A stretch of 64,000 nucleotides of DNA from positions 124,001 through 188,000 of the forward strand of contig NZ_CP107009.1 of the NCBI RefSeq assembly GCF_025725665.1. Reading direction: 5' to 3'. Positions 40,168-48,503 of the stretch are shown here, one piece after another. The notes under the pieces are model-generated. The model worked only from the letters and a program-made list of their open reading frames with translations. It was not told where the DNA came from and did no database searches. How positions within the stretch are numbered: position 1 is the stretch's first letter; the number at the start of each line of letters is the position of its first letter. Source of the DNA: Halomonas sp. LR3S48 (GTDB lineage Bacteria; Pseudomonadota; Gammaproteobacteria; Pseudomonadales; Halomonadaceae). The position numbers and the translations under genes were made by a program.

Positions 40168-40800
40168 ATGCTGCCAATCAGTTTCAAGACCTCCTTCGAC
40201 ATCCAATTCATCACGCGCCTCTACCATCGGCTGCGCGAGAATGACGATTCGATTACGCTGCTGCTGCGAACCAAGAGTGGGCGAAAGACAAGTGACTTAG
40301 AAAAGGCAGCTCTTGGTGAAATCCGTAACGCCAAGGGGAAAATGTTCTTCGGTATGAACGGAAAGGAAGGGATCGTGCATCTCAAGAAGGCTGGAAGCCT
40401 CAATGAGCCGCTGCTGGCCTATCTCAGGGAGGAGGGAATCGATCAGCAAGAAGTAACGTATGACCTAGGTGCCATCTGTATCTGCGGCTATGCGGTTCTG
40501 GTGGCAGGTGTTGGGTTCCTTTATTCCAGCCAGAACTATATGCCTATGCTGTTTCTTATCCTTCTAGCCTGTATCGCTTGCACGCTGCTTGGGCTGGCTT
40601 TGGTAGCGCATGCTTACAAGGAAGGCAACGAGGTATGGGCAACTCCTGCCCTGGTTTGCTTGGGTATTGGCGCCTTGCCTACGGCGCCCTCGAGCCTGCT
40701 GGTGCTTCCCATGATGACGGCGCTCGGTCGTGCCAAGTTGCAGCGCCTACTGCGGCAGAGTGATGATGGAGCTGTAGTGGAAGCTTCTCTGCCTCAGTAG
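40168..40800 (+). CDS. Hypothetical membrane protein at the end of the effector block
   Basis: This 210-residue protein has a soluble N-terminal half (1-105) and about three membrane helices: ICICGYAVLVAGVGFLY, PMLFLILLACIACTLLGLALVA and a weaker WATPALVCLGIGALPTA with SSLLVLPMMTA. No family was recognised. It lies 292 bases after immunity B, downstream of the second hairpin repeat. The position suggests an extra immunity or accessory protein of the T6SS effector block, but it could be an independent gene. Codon use is intermediate between the GC-rich core and the AT-rich modules. Confidence 0.6.
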   Translation: MLPISFKTSFDIQFITRLYHRLRENDDSITLLLRTKSGRKTSDLEKAALGEIRNAKGKMFFGMNGKEGIVHLKKAGSLNEPLLAYLREEGIDQQEVTYDLGAICICGYAVLVAGVGFLYSSQNYMPMLFLILLACIACTLLGLALVAHAYKEGNEVWATPALVCLGIGALPTAPSSLLVLPMMTALGRAKLQRLLRQSDDGAVVEASLPQ

Positions 40801-40823
40801 TGAGGCGGATAAGTGCCAGCAAC

Positions 40824-40849
40824 AAAAAGCCCGGCCTTGCGGCCGGGCT
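40824..40849. terminator. Terminator-like hairpin, likely bidirectional
   Basis: AGCCCGGCC/GGCCGGGCT forms a 9-bp stem with loop TTGC. It is flanked on the left by AAAAA, which reads as a T-run for minus-strand transcripts. It lies 28 bases after the preceding plus-strand stop. Confidence 0.7.
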
Positions 40850-41212
40850 GGATCTTCGCTTCCTTACATCCTCCTCGGGTATCCTTCCGCCCCGAGCATC
40901 CTTGGATATGAGTCTTCCTGACTCGTCGTCCCTGGCTGAGCCTCCGTGCTCAGTACGCCTTCACTGTGCCAACCTGGGCAGCCTTGTGACGTTAACCTGG
41001 CGCAAGTGGCGTGTAAGATATTGCCGATAGAATTTGTAGGATATGGCTTACAAGACATTCGATTCGACTTCTATTGGTCGGGCCCGGTGCGGCCCAGCGG
41101 TTCTCTTGTCGGCATCCGACGAGCACGCAGCAGCCTGCATGTAGCCGCAGCGCGACCAGGCCCAGGAGGGTATCGGGTAGTGTCGAATGTCGGGCGTAAG
41201 ATTCGTGTTTAT

Positions 41213-41256
41213 TGACGGCTGGCCGCGCGGGGGCCTCCCGCGCATTCAAGCCGTCA
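41213..41256. terminator. Two-tier hairpin downstream of the dienelactone hydrolase gene
   Basis: The outer arms TGACGGCT/AGCCGTCA (8 bp) enclose GCGCGGG/CCCGCGC (7 bp). It lies about 50 bases beyond the minus-strand gene stop. No long T-run follows, so its termination role is inferred. Confidence 0.45.
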
Positions 41257-41302
41257 GTGATGTGAGGGCGAAGCTGCCGTCTGTTGGAGGCAAGCGGAAC
41301 AA

Positions 41303-42163
41303 TTATTGATTGAGGGTTCTGTCCAGCAATAGCAGCGCAGACTGCCAGGAGGAGGCGTCGGCGGCGGCGTTGTAGCCAACCGGCAAATTGTGCTCCTTGC
41401 TCATGGCGTCGGCGCCGGGGTTCGTGAAGCCATGGAGGGCTTGGGGATAGGTGATGACATCCACATCGGCACCCTGGGCCTCGAGCGCGCGCGCCATGTC
41501 TGCCAGGGTTTCGCGTTCGACGAGCGAGTCCGCGCCGCCATTGTGGATCTGCACTGCACCGCTGAAATTCCCGCGAGCGGAGGCTGCCAGCGTGGGGTCG
41601 CCGTGGAAGCTGATGGCGGCTTCTAGCGGCATGCCGGACAGTGCCATGTTCATGACGACGCTACCGCCAAAGCAGTAACCGATGGCCGCCATGCCGGTGT
41701 CTGCCACGGCAGGGTGTTGGCGTAATTGAGTCATGGCCGCTTCGAACCTGGCGCGCGCGGCTGGCCAATCCTGCATGACTTGCGAGGAGAATTCACCCGC
41801 TTCATCGGGGTGCGTGGCGACTTGGCCGCCGCCGTACATATCCACCGCCAATGCCACGAAACCCAGCGCGGCGAGCTGGTCGGCGCGTGCGCGAGCATAC
41901 TCATTGAGCCCCCACCATTCGTGCACCACCAGTACTGCCGGCCGTGGTCTCTCGTCATTGACGTTGCGTGCCAGGTATCCTTGATAGGTCTCACCACCGG
42001 TCGAATACTCGAAAATCTCGCCTTCGACGCGTGGCCCCCAGGCCGTGACGAATGCCGTCTCGGATTCAATTTCGAGCTCTGGCGGTAGGTTGACCTCCTG
42101 GGCCATTGCCGAGCCTGCCATCAACCCAGTCACCAGGCACAAGAGCGAGAATAGTGTGCGCAT
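41303..42163 (-). CDS. Exported dienelactone hydrolase family protein
   Basis: This 286-residue alpha/beta hydrolase has a signal peptide (1-21, cleavage after SAMA). The nucleophile motif GYCFGGS has C164 rather than Ser, as in dienelactone hydrolases. VVHEWWGLNEYA near residue 80 forms the oxyanion region, and the catalytic His is expected in ALHGFTNPG. Family enzymes open lactone rings in chlorocatechol degradation, but exported members of unknown substrate are common. AGGAGAG precedes the ATG. The gene has no pathway genes beside it and is parallel to the acyltransferase gene, 122 bases away. Confidence 0.88.
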   Translation of the reverse strand: MRTLFSLLCLVTGLMAGSAMAQEVNLPPELEIESETAFVTAWGPRVEGEIFEYSTGGETYQGYLARNVNDERPRPAVLVVHEWWGLNEYARARADQLAALGFVALAVDMYGGGQVATHPDEAGEFSSQVMQDWPAARARFEAAMTQLRQHPAVADTGMAAIGYCFGGSVVMNMALSGMPLEAAISFHGDPTLAASARGNFSGAVQIHNGGADSLVERETLADMARALEAQGADVDVITYPQALHGFTNPGADAMSKEHNLPVGYNAAADASSWQSALLLLDRTLNQ

Positions 42164-42285
42164 GTGTAGCTCTCCTTGCTCATTTTTCTTTGTCGGGTCT
42201 CGCAGGCAGATGCATATGTCTCCCCACCCTTTACTAACATAGCTGCCCACGGAGGCCCGCGTATACCGCTGCTGGCTGAAGCCCT

Positions 42286-43653
42286 TCAGGTGGACGTGCT
42301 CCGAGAGGTCGATGTCGCTTTCGGCTGCGGATGGACACGCAGCAGCCAGGAAGCGGCCGCGACGCCGACCAGGCCGAAGAGAGCACCGGGCAGGGCGCCG
42401 AGGGCCAGACTGGCGATGATGCCGCCCAGGAGTGCCGTGCCGCCGACGATAATGGCCGGGGTACTGGTGGCGGAGACCACATCGCGCGTGCGGCTCATCT
42501 CGAAGGTCACCACCGCGACCATCACCGGGGCAACGGAGACGATGCACAGCACGATCCACCACAGGCGGCCGAGCCAGAAGCCCACCTCGCCCGGTATGCC
42601 GGCATCGATGGGCAAGCCGAGGCGTTCCCCCAGCCAGGCGGCCGGCAGTTCGGCGAGCTTGTGCCAGAGGTAGAGCGGCATGCCCAGCGCGCCGAGGATG
42701 GTCACCACCCTGTCGATGCGGCGGCGCTCCAGCAGGCGGCGCACGGGGCCTTCAAAGGTCAGTACGAACCCGACCTGCACCCACATCACGCCCACCAGGG
42801 CCAGGGTGGGAGGAAGCAGGTTGCTGGGCACGCCGAAGGCGCCATCGACCATGGCCACGGGGTAGCCGGAAGCCACGGCGGCGGCCAGCCACAGCAGGCC
42901 GAGCAGCAGCAGGGAGAGGCCGGTGCCCAGGCCCGAGAAGCGGCCGCGCTTCCAGGCAATGCCGAGCTGTTGCGGCAGCAGCCAGACGACGATGGCATTG
43001 AGCCAGCCGATGCCGCCGCCGTTGGCGGTGACGCGGGTACCAAGCTCCAGCAGCTCGCCGGGCGCGGTGATGCCGGCACGCAGGAGGTCGACCGCGGCGG
43101 CGATCAGCAACAGGCCCACCACGGCCTTGAGCCCCCAGCGGTTGTCGGCCCAGACGCTGAACGGCAGCAGCGCCTGTATGCCCAAGAGCATCATCAGGAA
43201 CCAGAGATGGACGGTCAGCGAGTGATTGAGGGGGCCGAGCAGGCGCCCTCCGGTATAAGCGGCGAGGATCACGAAGGCCACCAGTACCGCCAGGTAGGTG
43301 ACGGTGGGGCGAGCCAGGCCAAGTGCCCGGCCCGCCCACCAGTGCAGCTGGCGATGCCCCTGCTCCAGCCGGCGTTGGGCGCCGTCTGCGCTCACCGCGG
43401 CCGAGACGAACACGAACAGTGGGACGACCTGCAACACCCAGGTGAGTACGCCGGCGCCTGTCCACACCAGCAGCAGGTGGTCGGTGGTGGTCATCAGGCC
43501 GTTCTCGAGCCGCGGCAGGGTGGCGATCCAGTGGCCGAACACGACGACGAGCAGCGCGCCGGCACGCAGGGCATCGGGGTAGCGGTCCCGGCTTGCCTGA
43601 GGTTCGCCGTCGTTGCTCGATGACGAGTCCAACTTTTGCGTTCCCTGTTTCAT
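42286..43653 (-). CDS. Acyltransferase-3 family membrane protein
   Basis: This is a 455-residue integral membrane protein with about ten to twelve helices. RYPDALRAGALLVVVFGHW is the N-terminal motif of acyltransferase 3 proteins, with the conserved His in the first helix, and a late MPLYLWHKLAELP section is also typical. Such proteins transfer acyl groups to surface glycans or lipids. GGAAACGAG stands before the ATG at 43653; an ATG eleven codons upstream with AGGCGA is also possible. It is divergent from the four-gene ketosynthase operon, so a shared role in surface or lipid modification is possible but unproven. Confidence 0.82.
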   Translation of the reverse strand: MKQGTQKLDSSSSNDGEPQASRDRYPDALRAGALLVVVFGHWIATLPRLENGLMTTTDHLLLVWTGAGVLTWVLQVVPLFVFVSAAVSADGAQRRLEQGHRQLHWWAGRALGLARPTVTYLAVLVAFVILAAYTGGRLLGPLNHSLTVHLWFLMMLLGIQALLPFSVWADNRWGLKAVVGLLLIAAAVDLLRAGITAPGELLELGTRVTANGGGIGWLNAIVVWLLPQQLGIAWKRGRFSGLGTGLSLLLLGLLWLAAAVASGYPVAMVDGAFGVPSNLLPPTLALVGVMWVQVGFVLTFEGPVRRLLERRRIDRVVTILGALGMPLYLWHKLAELPAAWLGERLGLPIDAGIPGEVGFWLGRLWWIVLCIVSVAPVMVAVVTFEMSRTRDVVSATSTPAIIVGGTALLGGIIASLALGALPGALFGLVGVAAASWLLRVHPQPKATSTSRSTST

Positions 43654-43800
43654 AATGTCTCGTTTCCATTCGATCGGCGCTTGCATCTGTCGTTCGCCTG
43701 GTGGATATTAGTTATCGAACAGTGTTTCCTAACATCATCCATGAAACGCCAGCGCCTTGCAAGCACGTCGTGAGCGTCGCTGAAACCGAGGAAAATCGCC

Positions 43801-44370
43801 ATGGATACCCACACGCTGCTGGTCCATGTCCTGCTGTACGTCTTCCTGCCGCTATGGGGAATTGCCGGCTTCGTCGACTGGTGTTGCCATCGCGCCACGC
43901 ATATCGAGGAGACCTCGGGGCTGAAGGAAACCCTGATGCACTCGGCCATGGGCATCCAGGTGGGCATCCCCATCCTCATGTGTCTGCTCTATCGCATCAA
44001 CGTGCTGGTGCTGTTGCTCTGTCTGCTGGCCTGGGTGCTGCACGAGGTCGTGGCTCACTGGGACGTGCACTACGCCGCGCCGCGGCGGCATATCAGTATC
44101 TGGGAAATGCACGCGCACAGTTACCTGGCCAGCCTGCCGCTCTACATGCTGGCCATGATCATGGTGATCAACTGGCCGGTGGTGTTGGATCTGGTGACAT
44201 TCAACTGGGCAGGGCAGATGCGTCTCGTGCCCGTTGAAGTGCCCCACGGCGGGGAACGCTACCTGCCCTATTACCTGGCCTTCATGGCGCTGCTGTGCGT
44301 GTTCCCCTACCTGGAGGAGAACCTGCGCTGCCTGCGCTATTACCTGAAGCACAGGGGAGAGCCGGCGTGA
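43801..44370 (+). CDS. His-rich integral membrane protein of the ketosynthase operon
   Basis: This 189-residue protein has about five hydrophobic segments. It carries histidine clusters on the likely cytosolic side: CCHRATH (HX3H), HEVVAHWDVH (HX4HX3H) and HISIWEMHAH. This arrangement is reminiscent of membrane diiron oxygenases or desaturases, although the spacing differs from canonical fatty acid hydroxylases and it is much shorter. It is first in a four-gene operon; its stop overlaps the next GTG start. An oxidative step on a lipid intermediate is a guess from the histidines and the neighbours. Confidence 0.6.
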   Translation: MDTHTLLVHVLLYVFLPLWGIAGFVDWCCHRATHIEETSGLKETLMHSAMGIQVGIPILMCLLYRINVLVLLLCLLAWVLHEVVAHWDVHYAAPRRHISIWEMHAHSYLASLPLYMLAMIMVINWPVVLDLVTFNWAGQMRLVPVEVPHGGERYLPYYLAFMALLCVFPYLEENLRCLRYYLKHRGEPA

Positions 44371-45470
44371 GCGTCTATATCACCAGTACCGGCCACTACC
44401 TGCCGGGCGAGCCGGTGGACAACGAGCGGATCGAGGCGGTGCTCGGCATGGTGCATGGCAAGCCGAGTCGGCTCAAGAGGCGGATTCTGCAGTCCAACGG
44501 TATCCGGCAACGCCACTATGCCATCGATGCCGAGCACAACACCCTGATCAGCAACGGTGAGATGGCCGCCCGGGCGGGGCAGGCCTGCCTCGACCAGAGC
44601 TTTCTCGGCAAGTCGCGGCTCGACATGCTCAGCGTGGCCACCAGCCAGGGCGACCAGGTGCTGCCGGGCTTCGGCAGCATGGTGCAGGCGGAGCTGGGCG
44701 TGGCCGGCGTCGAGCTGCACAGCAGCCATGGCATCTGTTCCAGCAGCATGATGGCGCTCAAGGCGGCCTACACCGGACTGAAGGCCGGGGAGCACGGCAA
44801 TGCTCTGGTGATCGCCAGCGAGCTGGCCTCGAGGTTGTTCAAGGCCAGCCGCTACGAGGCGGTGGCCCAGGAGGTCGACTTCAACGCCGAGTTCCTGCGC
44901 TGGATGCTCTCGGACGGCGCGGGTGCGCTGTTGCTGGAAACCGTGCCGCGCCGGCGCTGCTTTCGCATCGACTGGATTCGCGGCTTCTCCCACGCCGACG
45001 CCTACCCGGTATGCATGAGCGTCGGCCTGGCTGCCGGCGGGGAGCAGAAAAGCTGGCAGGATTTCGCCACCTATGCCGAGGCGGAGGCCGCCGGCGCCCT
45101 GCTGATTCGCCAGGATGTCCGCCTGCTCGACAACATCGTCAAGCTCGGGGTGGACGGGCTGCTGCGCTTGATCGACGAGGGGCGGGTCGAGGTGGAGAAG
45201 GTCGACCACGTGCTGTGCCATTACTCGTCGCACTACTTTCGCGGCAAGATCTTCGACATGCTGACCCAGGCAGGCGCCGCGATTGCCGAAGAGAAGTGGT
45301 ACACGAACCTCTATACCCGCGGCAACACCGGCTGCGCCTCGATGTTCATCATGCTCGACGAGTTCCGTCGCACCCAAGACTACCAGGCTGGCGACACCAT
45401 CCTCTGCATGGTGCCGGAAAGCGGCCGCTTCAATAACGTCTACATGCAGCTTACGGTCGTGGAGGAGTAA
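44367..45470 (+). CDS. Beta-ketoacyl-ACP synthase III-like protein (StlD/DarB-like)
   Basis: This 367-residue thiolase-fold enzyme has the catalytic Cys in HGICSSSM (C124), His in HVLCHYSSHY (H285 or H289) and Asn in YTRGNTGC (N320), the Cys-His-Asn triad of KAS III. The opening ITSTGHYLPGEPVDNERIEAVLG and NGIRQRHYAID resemble StlD/DarB enzymes, which build the ring of dialkylresorcinols and cyclohexanediones from two acyl chains; this is from memory and needs alignment. The GTG start with GGGGAG overlaps the previous stop. A primary-metabolism FabH is unlikely because no fab genes are beside it. Confidence 0.8.
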   Translation: MSVYITSTGHYLPGEPVDNERIEAVLGMVHGKPSRLKRRILQSNGIRQRHYAIDAEHNTLISNGEMAARAGQACLDQSFLGKSRLDMLSVATSQGDQVLPGFGSMVQAELGVAGVELHSSHGICSSSMMALKAAYTGLKAGEHGNALVIASELASRLFKASRYEAVAQEVDFNAEFLRWMLSDGAGALLLETVPRRRCFRIDWIRGFSHADAYPVCMSVGLAAGGEQKSWQDFATYAEAEAAGALLIRQDVRLLDNIVKLGVDGLLRLIDEGRVEVEKVDHVLCHYSSHYFRGKIFDMLTQAGAAIAEEKWYTNLYTRGNTGCASMFIMLDEFRRTQDYQAGDTILCMVPESGRFNNVYMQLTVVEE

Positions 45471-45472
45471 TC

Positions 45473-46156
45473 ATGGAAAGCAAGGTCACTACCCAACTGG
45501 GGCAGGAGTGCCTGCAGGGACTGATGCGAGTGTGGTTCGACTTCGAGCGCCAATTGGGCCGGGTGCCGGTCATCCAGCGCCTGGAACGCGGCAACTTCAC
45601 CCGCGAGGATTACCGCAACCTGCTGCTGCACCTGCGCCAGCAGGTGATCGAAGGGGCGCGCTGGATCACCCGTGGCGCTTCCAGCTTCGAACGCGACTTT
45701 GCCGACGTGCGCTCGGAAGTGATCGGCCACGCCCAGGAGGAGCATCGCGACTACGAGATGCTGGAGGCGGATTTCGTGGCGGCGGGCGGCGAGCCGGACG
45801 AGATCCGCGAAGCGCAGCGCAATGCCGGCAGCGAAGCGCTGCACGCCTTCATGATGTACCGCGCCAGCCAACCCAACCCCGTCGACCTGATCGGCGCCAT
45901 GTGGATCATCGAAGGGCTGGGGCAGAAGATGGCCGGCGACTGGGCCCGGCGGATCGACGAGGCCACCGATGGCGATGGCCGTTACACCTGCTTCATGCGC
46001 TACCACGGCGAGAACGACGATGCCCACCTGGACAAGCTCTACTCGCTGATCGACCGGGTGTGCCGCACGCCGGAAGACCAGCGGTCGATCCTGCGCACCG
46101 CGCGGGTGGTGGCGCGGCTCTACGCCCTGCAACTGGAGGAGGTCGACCATGGCTGA
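45473..46156 (+). CDS. Haem-oxygenase-like diiron (TenA/PqqC-fold) enzyme
   Basis: This 227-residue helical protein has a pattern of potential metal ligands fitting the haem-oxygenase-like diiron oxidase superfamily: E60, H86 with EEHRDYEM (E90, H91), E147 in IIEGLGQK, then H178 and DDAHLD (D183, H185). Members include UndA, which converts fatty acids to terminal alkenes, and other N-oxygenases and desaturases. It starts three bases after the ketosynthase stop and overlaps the next gene by eight bases. An oxidation or C-C cleavage of the ketosynthase product is likely in principle; the actual reaction is unknown. Confidence 0.75.
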   Translation: MESKVTTQLGQECLQGLMRVWFDFERQLGRVPVIQRLERGNFTREDYRNLLLHLRQQVIEGARWITRGASSFERDFADVRSEVIGHAQEEHRDYEMLEADFVAAGGEPDEIREAQRNAGSEALHAFMMYRASQPNPVDLIGAMWIIEGLGQKMAGDWARRIDEATDGDGRYTCFMRYHGENDDAHLDKLYSLIDRVCRTPEDQRSILRTARVVARLYALQLEEVDHG

Positions 46157-47021
46157 TGCCAGGCCGAAGCAGCGCAGCCCTTTCCTGCGTGCGCTGGCGT
46201 TCGACGACTCGCTGCCGATCCAATCCGAGGCGGTGCGACTGTGGCTGAACGACATCGAGAGCCCGACGCGCTGGTCGCTGCGCCCGCTGCTGCAGTTCCT
46301 GCTGGCGATGCTGCTGCATCTGATCTGGTTCGTGAAGCGTCTGCCGCTGCCCCAGTTCCGCGCTCATGGCCTGCTGCAGCGGATGATCTGCTGGTTCTGT
46401 ACTCACTTCGTCAGCCCCAGCGCCAACCAGCTGATCCTGCGCCACTTCGCCACCGAGTCGAACATCCTCAACTTCCTCATCGACAACAGCCCGGAGGTGA
46501 CGGTCGAGCCCTTGGCGCTCTACCCCCGGCGTATCGACGACATGCTCGATGCCAGCTTCGTCAAGCACGACCAGGAGCTGTTCCGGGTGATCGAGGAGAT
46601 GGGCCATTGGCGTGAGCGCCCGGCACCGCTGGCGCCGGATGCCATCAACTGGGCGAACTGGCGCCCGCTGGATGAGGGCGCCTTCGAGACGGCGCGCCGG
46701 CGCACCCAGGTGCTGGACTTCGAAAGCGCCCATGCGCTGTTCATGTGCCTGTTCTGCCTGCTGCTGACCCGCGAGGAGTACCGCGACGCCATCAACGGCT
46801 TCAACCTCGACCAGTCGATCGCCATTCGCATCGGCCAACTGATCGGCGACCCGACCCTGGCCGAGATGGCCTACAACAAATATCCGCACTACCTGGTCGG
46901 CCCCTGGAACCTGGGCCAGCGCTTCCTGATGCACGGCTTCTTCACCGAGTACCTCTACGCGCGACTGGAGCGGCTAAGGCTGGCCGCGTATCACCCCGCG
47001 AACGGCAACACCGAGGCGTAG
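46149..47021 (+). CDS. Unrecognised protein of the ketosynthase operon
   Basis: This 290-residue protein belongs to no family I can name with confidence. It has a hydrophobic segment at about 46-62 (LLQFLLAMLLHLIWFVK) and HFATESNILNFLIDNSP in the middle. Later sections are FESAHALFMCLFCLLLTREEYRD and YNKYPHYLVGPWNLGQRFLMHGFFTEYLY. Several His and Glu residues could bind metal. It overlaps the diiron enzyme by eight bases and its end overlaps by 31 bases the convergent haemolysin III-like gene. It is presumably the fourth step or an interaction partner in this pathway. Confidence 0.6.
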   Translation: MADARPKQRSPFLRALAFDDSLPIQSEAVRLWLNDIESPTRWSLRPLLQFLLAMLLHLIWFVKRLPLPQFRAHGLLQRMICWFCTHFVSPSANQLILRHFATESNILNFLIDNSPEVTVEPLALYPRRIDDMLDASFVKHDQELFRVIEEMGHWRERPAPLAPDAINWANWRPLDEGAFETARRRTQVLDFESAHALFMCLFCLLLTREEYRDAINGFNLDQSIAIRIGQLIGDPTLAEMAYNKYPHYLVGPWNLGQRFLMHGFFTEYLYARLERLRLAAYHPANGNTEA

Positions 47022-47662
47022 ACCGCGAAGTAGTGGCAGGTGCTGCCGCCGAGCACGAACAGGTGCCAGATGGCGTGGTTGAAGGGAATTGCGCTGATGG
47101 CGAAGAAGATCACGCCCAGGGTGTAGGTGATGCCCCCGGCAGCGAGCAGGGCGATGCCGGCCGTGGGCAGGCTGGCACTCATCTCGCCGCTGGCGAAGAC
47201 GATGAGCCAGCCCATGATCAGATAGATCGCCACCCGCAGCACGCTGAAACGGTGGGGCCAGGCCAGCTTGCAGGCGATGCCGGCCAGCGCCAGGCCCCAG
47301 ACGATGGCGAACAGCGTCCAGCCGGTGGGGCTGCGCATGTTGACCAGCAGGAAGGGCGTATAGGTGCCGGCGATCAGCAGGTAGATGGCGCAGTGATCCA
47401 ACTGCTGGAAGGCACGCTTGAGTCGTGGGTGGCGAATTCCGTGATAGAGAGTCGAGGCGGTGTAGAGCAGCACCAGGGTCACGCCGTAGAGGCTGAGGCC
47501 GACGATCTTCCACGGGCCCACGTGGGCGGACATGCTGGCCAGCACCAGCAGCACGATCACGCCGGCGAGGCTCAGTGCCGCACCGATGCCGTGGCTGATG
47601 CTGTTGAGCAGCTCCTCGATGAGGTGGTGGCGATGACCGCCTGAGCTTTCGGTGGGTGGCAT
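46991..47662 (-). CDS. Haemolysin III/PAQR-family membrane protein (YqfA-like)
   Basis: This 223-residue protein has seven hydrophobic segments. It has the PAQR-type conserved residues: N-x-x-SHGIGA near the start, STLYHG, then LDHCAIYLLIAGTYTPF, and a late HAIWHLFVLGGS. These His, Ser and Asp residues form the putative zinc hydrolase site in this superfamily. Bacterial members are annotated haemolysin III or YqfA; the true role is unclear and may be membrane-lipid related. The ATG at 47662 has GGAG upstream; an alternative ATG five codons earlier lacks one. Confidence 0.85.
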   Translation of the reverse strand: MPPTESSGGHRHHLIEELLNSISHGIGAALSLAGVIVLLVLASMSAHVGPWKIVGLSLYGVTLVLLYTASTLYHGIRHPRLKRAFQQLDHCAIYLLIAGTYTPFLLVNMRSPTGWTLFAIVWGLALAGIACKLAWPHRFSVLRVAIYLIMGWLIVFASGEMSASLPTAGIALLAAGGITYTLGVIFFAISAIPFNHAIWHLFVLGGSTCHYFAVYASVLPFAG

Positions 47663-47700
47663 GGGCGTCTCCGTCATGGGCGCCCCGATGCCGTGTCGGC

Positions 47701-48336
47701 TCAGGGCTTGCGTTCGATATCCACATCGCTGGCCTGGGTAAAGTCGCCCAGCGCCATCATGTGGCCAAGCTTGCCGGCCTTGGTCGAAAGATATTGCTCG
47801 TTATGAGGATTGAGACCCGTGGTCAGTGGCACTCGTTCCGCGATAGTGACGCCGGCCTTGGTCAGGGCATCGACCTTGCGCGGGTTGTTGGTCATCAGCC
47901 GCAGTCCGTTGACGCCCAGATGCTCCAGCATCGGCACGCAGAGGTCGTAGCGGCGCAGGTCGGCGCCGAAGCCGAGCTGCTCGTTGGCTTCCACGGTGTC
48001 GGCGCCCTGGTCCTGCAGGTGGTAGGCACGGATCTTGTTGAGCAGGCCGATGCCGCGGCCCTCCTGGCGCAGGTAGAGCAGCACGCCGCGGCCTTCGTCG
48101 GCAATCCGCTTGAGCGCTTCCTGCAACTGGTAACCGCAGTCGCAGCGCATGGAGAACAGCGCGTCGCCGGTCAGGCACTCCGAGTGCACCCGGCCGAGCA
48201 CCGGCTCGCCGTCGGCCACGTCGCCCAGCGTCAAGGCGATGTGATCCTTGCCGGTGGCGTCGTCCTCGAAGCCGTGCATGGTGAAGGTGGCCCAGGGGGT
48301 GGGCAGCCGGGAGGCGGCGATGAATCGAATGGTCAC
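47701..48336 (-). CDS. ribA: GTP cyclohydrolase II
   Basis: RibA opens GTP to 2,5-diamino-6-ribosylamino-pyrimidinone phosphate, the first step of riboflavin synthesis. The 211-residue protein has zinc ligands in [17 protein letters not shown], the nucleophile and GTP loops in [17 protein letters not shown], and [10 protein letters not shown] near the C-terminal third. The length is that of a stand-alone RibA without a RibB domain. It is divergent from hemE and its end is 39 bases from the haemolysin III-like start. Confidence 0.96.
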   Translation of the reverse strand: MTIRFIAASRLPTPWATFTMHGFEDDATGKDHIALTLGDVADGEPVLGRVHSECLTGDALFSMRCDCGYQLQEALKRIADEGRGVLLYLRQEGRGIGLLNKIRAYHLQDQGADTVEANEQLGFGADLRRYDLCVPMLEHLGVNGLRLMTNNPRKVDALTKAGVTIAERVPLTTGLNPHNEQYLSTKAGKLGHMMALGDFTQASDVDIERKP

Positions 48337-48466
48337 GGGGTACCTCGGTCAGACCACGGCGATGCCGGAAGTGAATCCCGCATTCTAACAGGAACGCGGG
48401 CGGGGCTCACGAATGCGCGGCGTCATCGATCTTGGCCAGGGTCAAGCCGCGCGAAAAATGATGCGC

Positions 48467-48472
48467 TACAAT
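48467..48472 (+). promoter_or_regulatory. Possible hemE -10 element
   Basis: TACAAT lies 31 bases before the hemE start in the divergent ribA/hemE gap. A matching -35 is not clear. Confidence 0.35.
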
Positions 48473-48503
48473 GGGCCGACATTTCCTGTGGATGACTGCC
48501 TGC

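Larger units (their letters stand above)
40801..41302. other. 502-base intergenic region
   Basis: No convincing gene is present; short frames here lack ribosome sites. It holds a terminator-like hairpin near the left end, the motif TGTAAGATATTGCCGAT (41012-41028), the palindrome TGTAGG-N6-CTTACA (41035-41052) and a two-tier hairpin (41213-41256). The motif pair resembles that upstream of tssB. Confidence 0.5.

Noticed and set aside
40946..41215. 89-codon plus-strand frame in the intergenic region
   Set aside because: No ribosome site, unusual residue use and overlap with palindromes and repeats indicate non-coding DNA.
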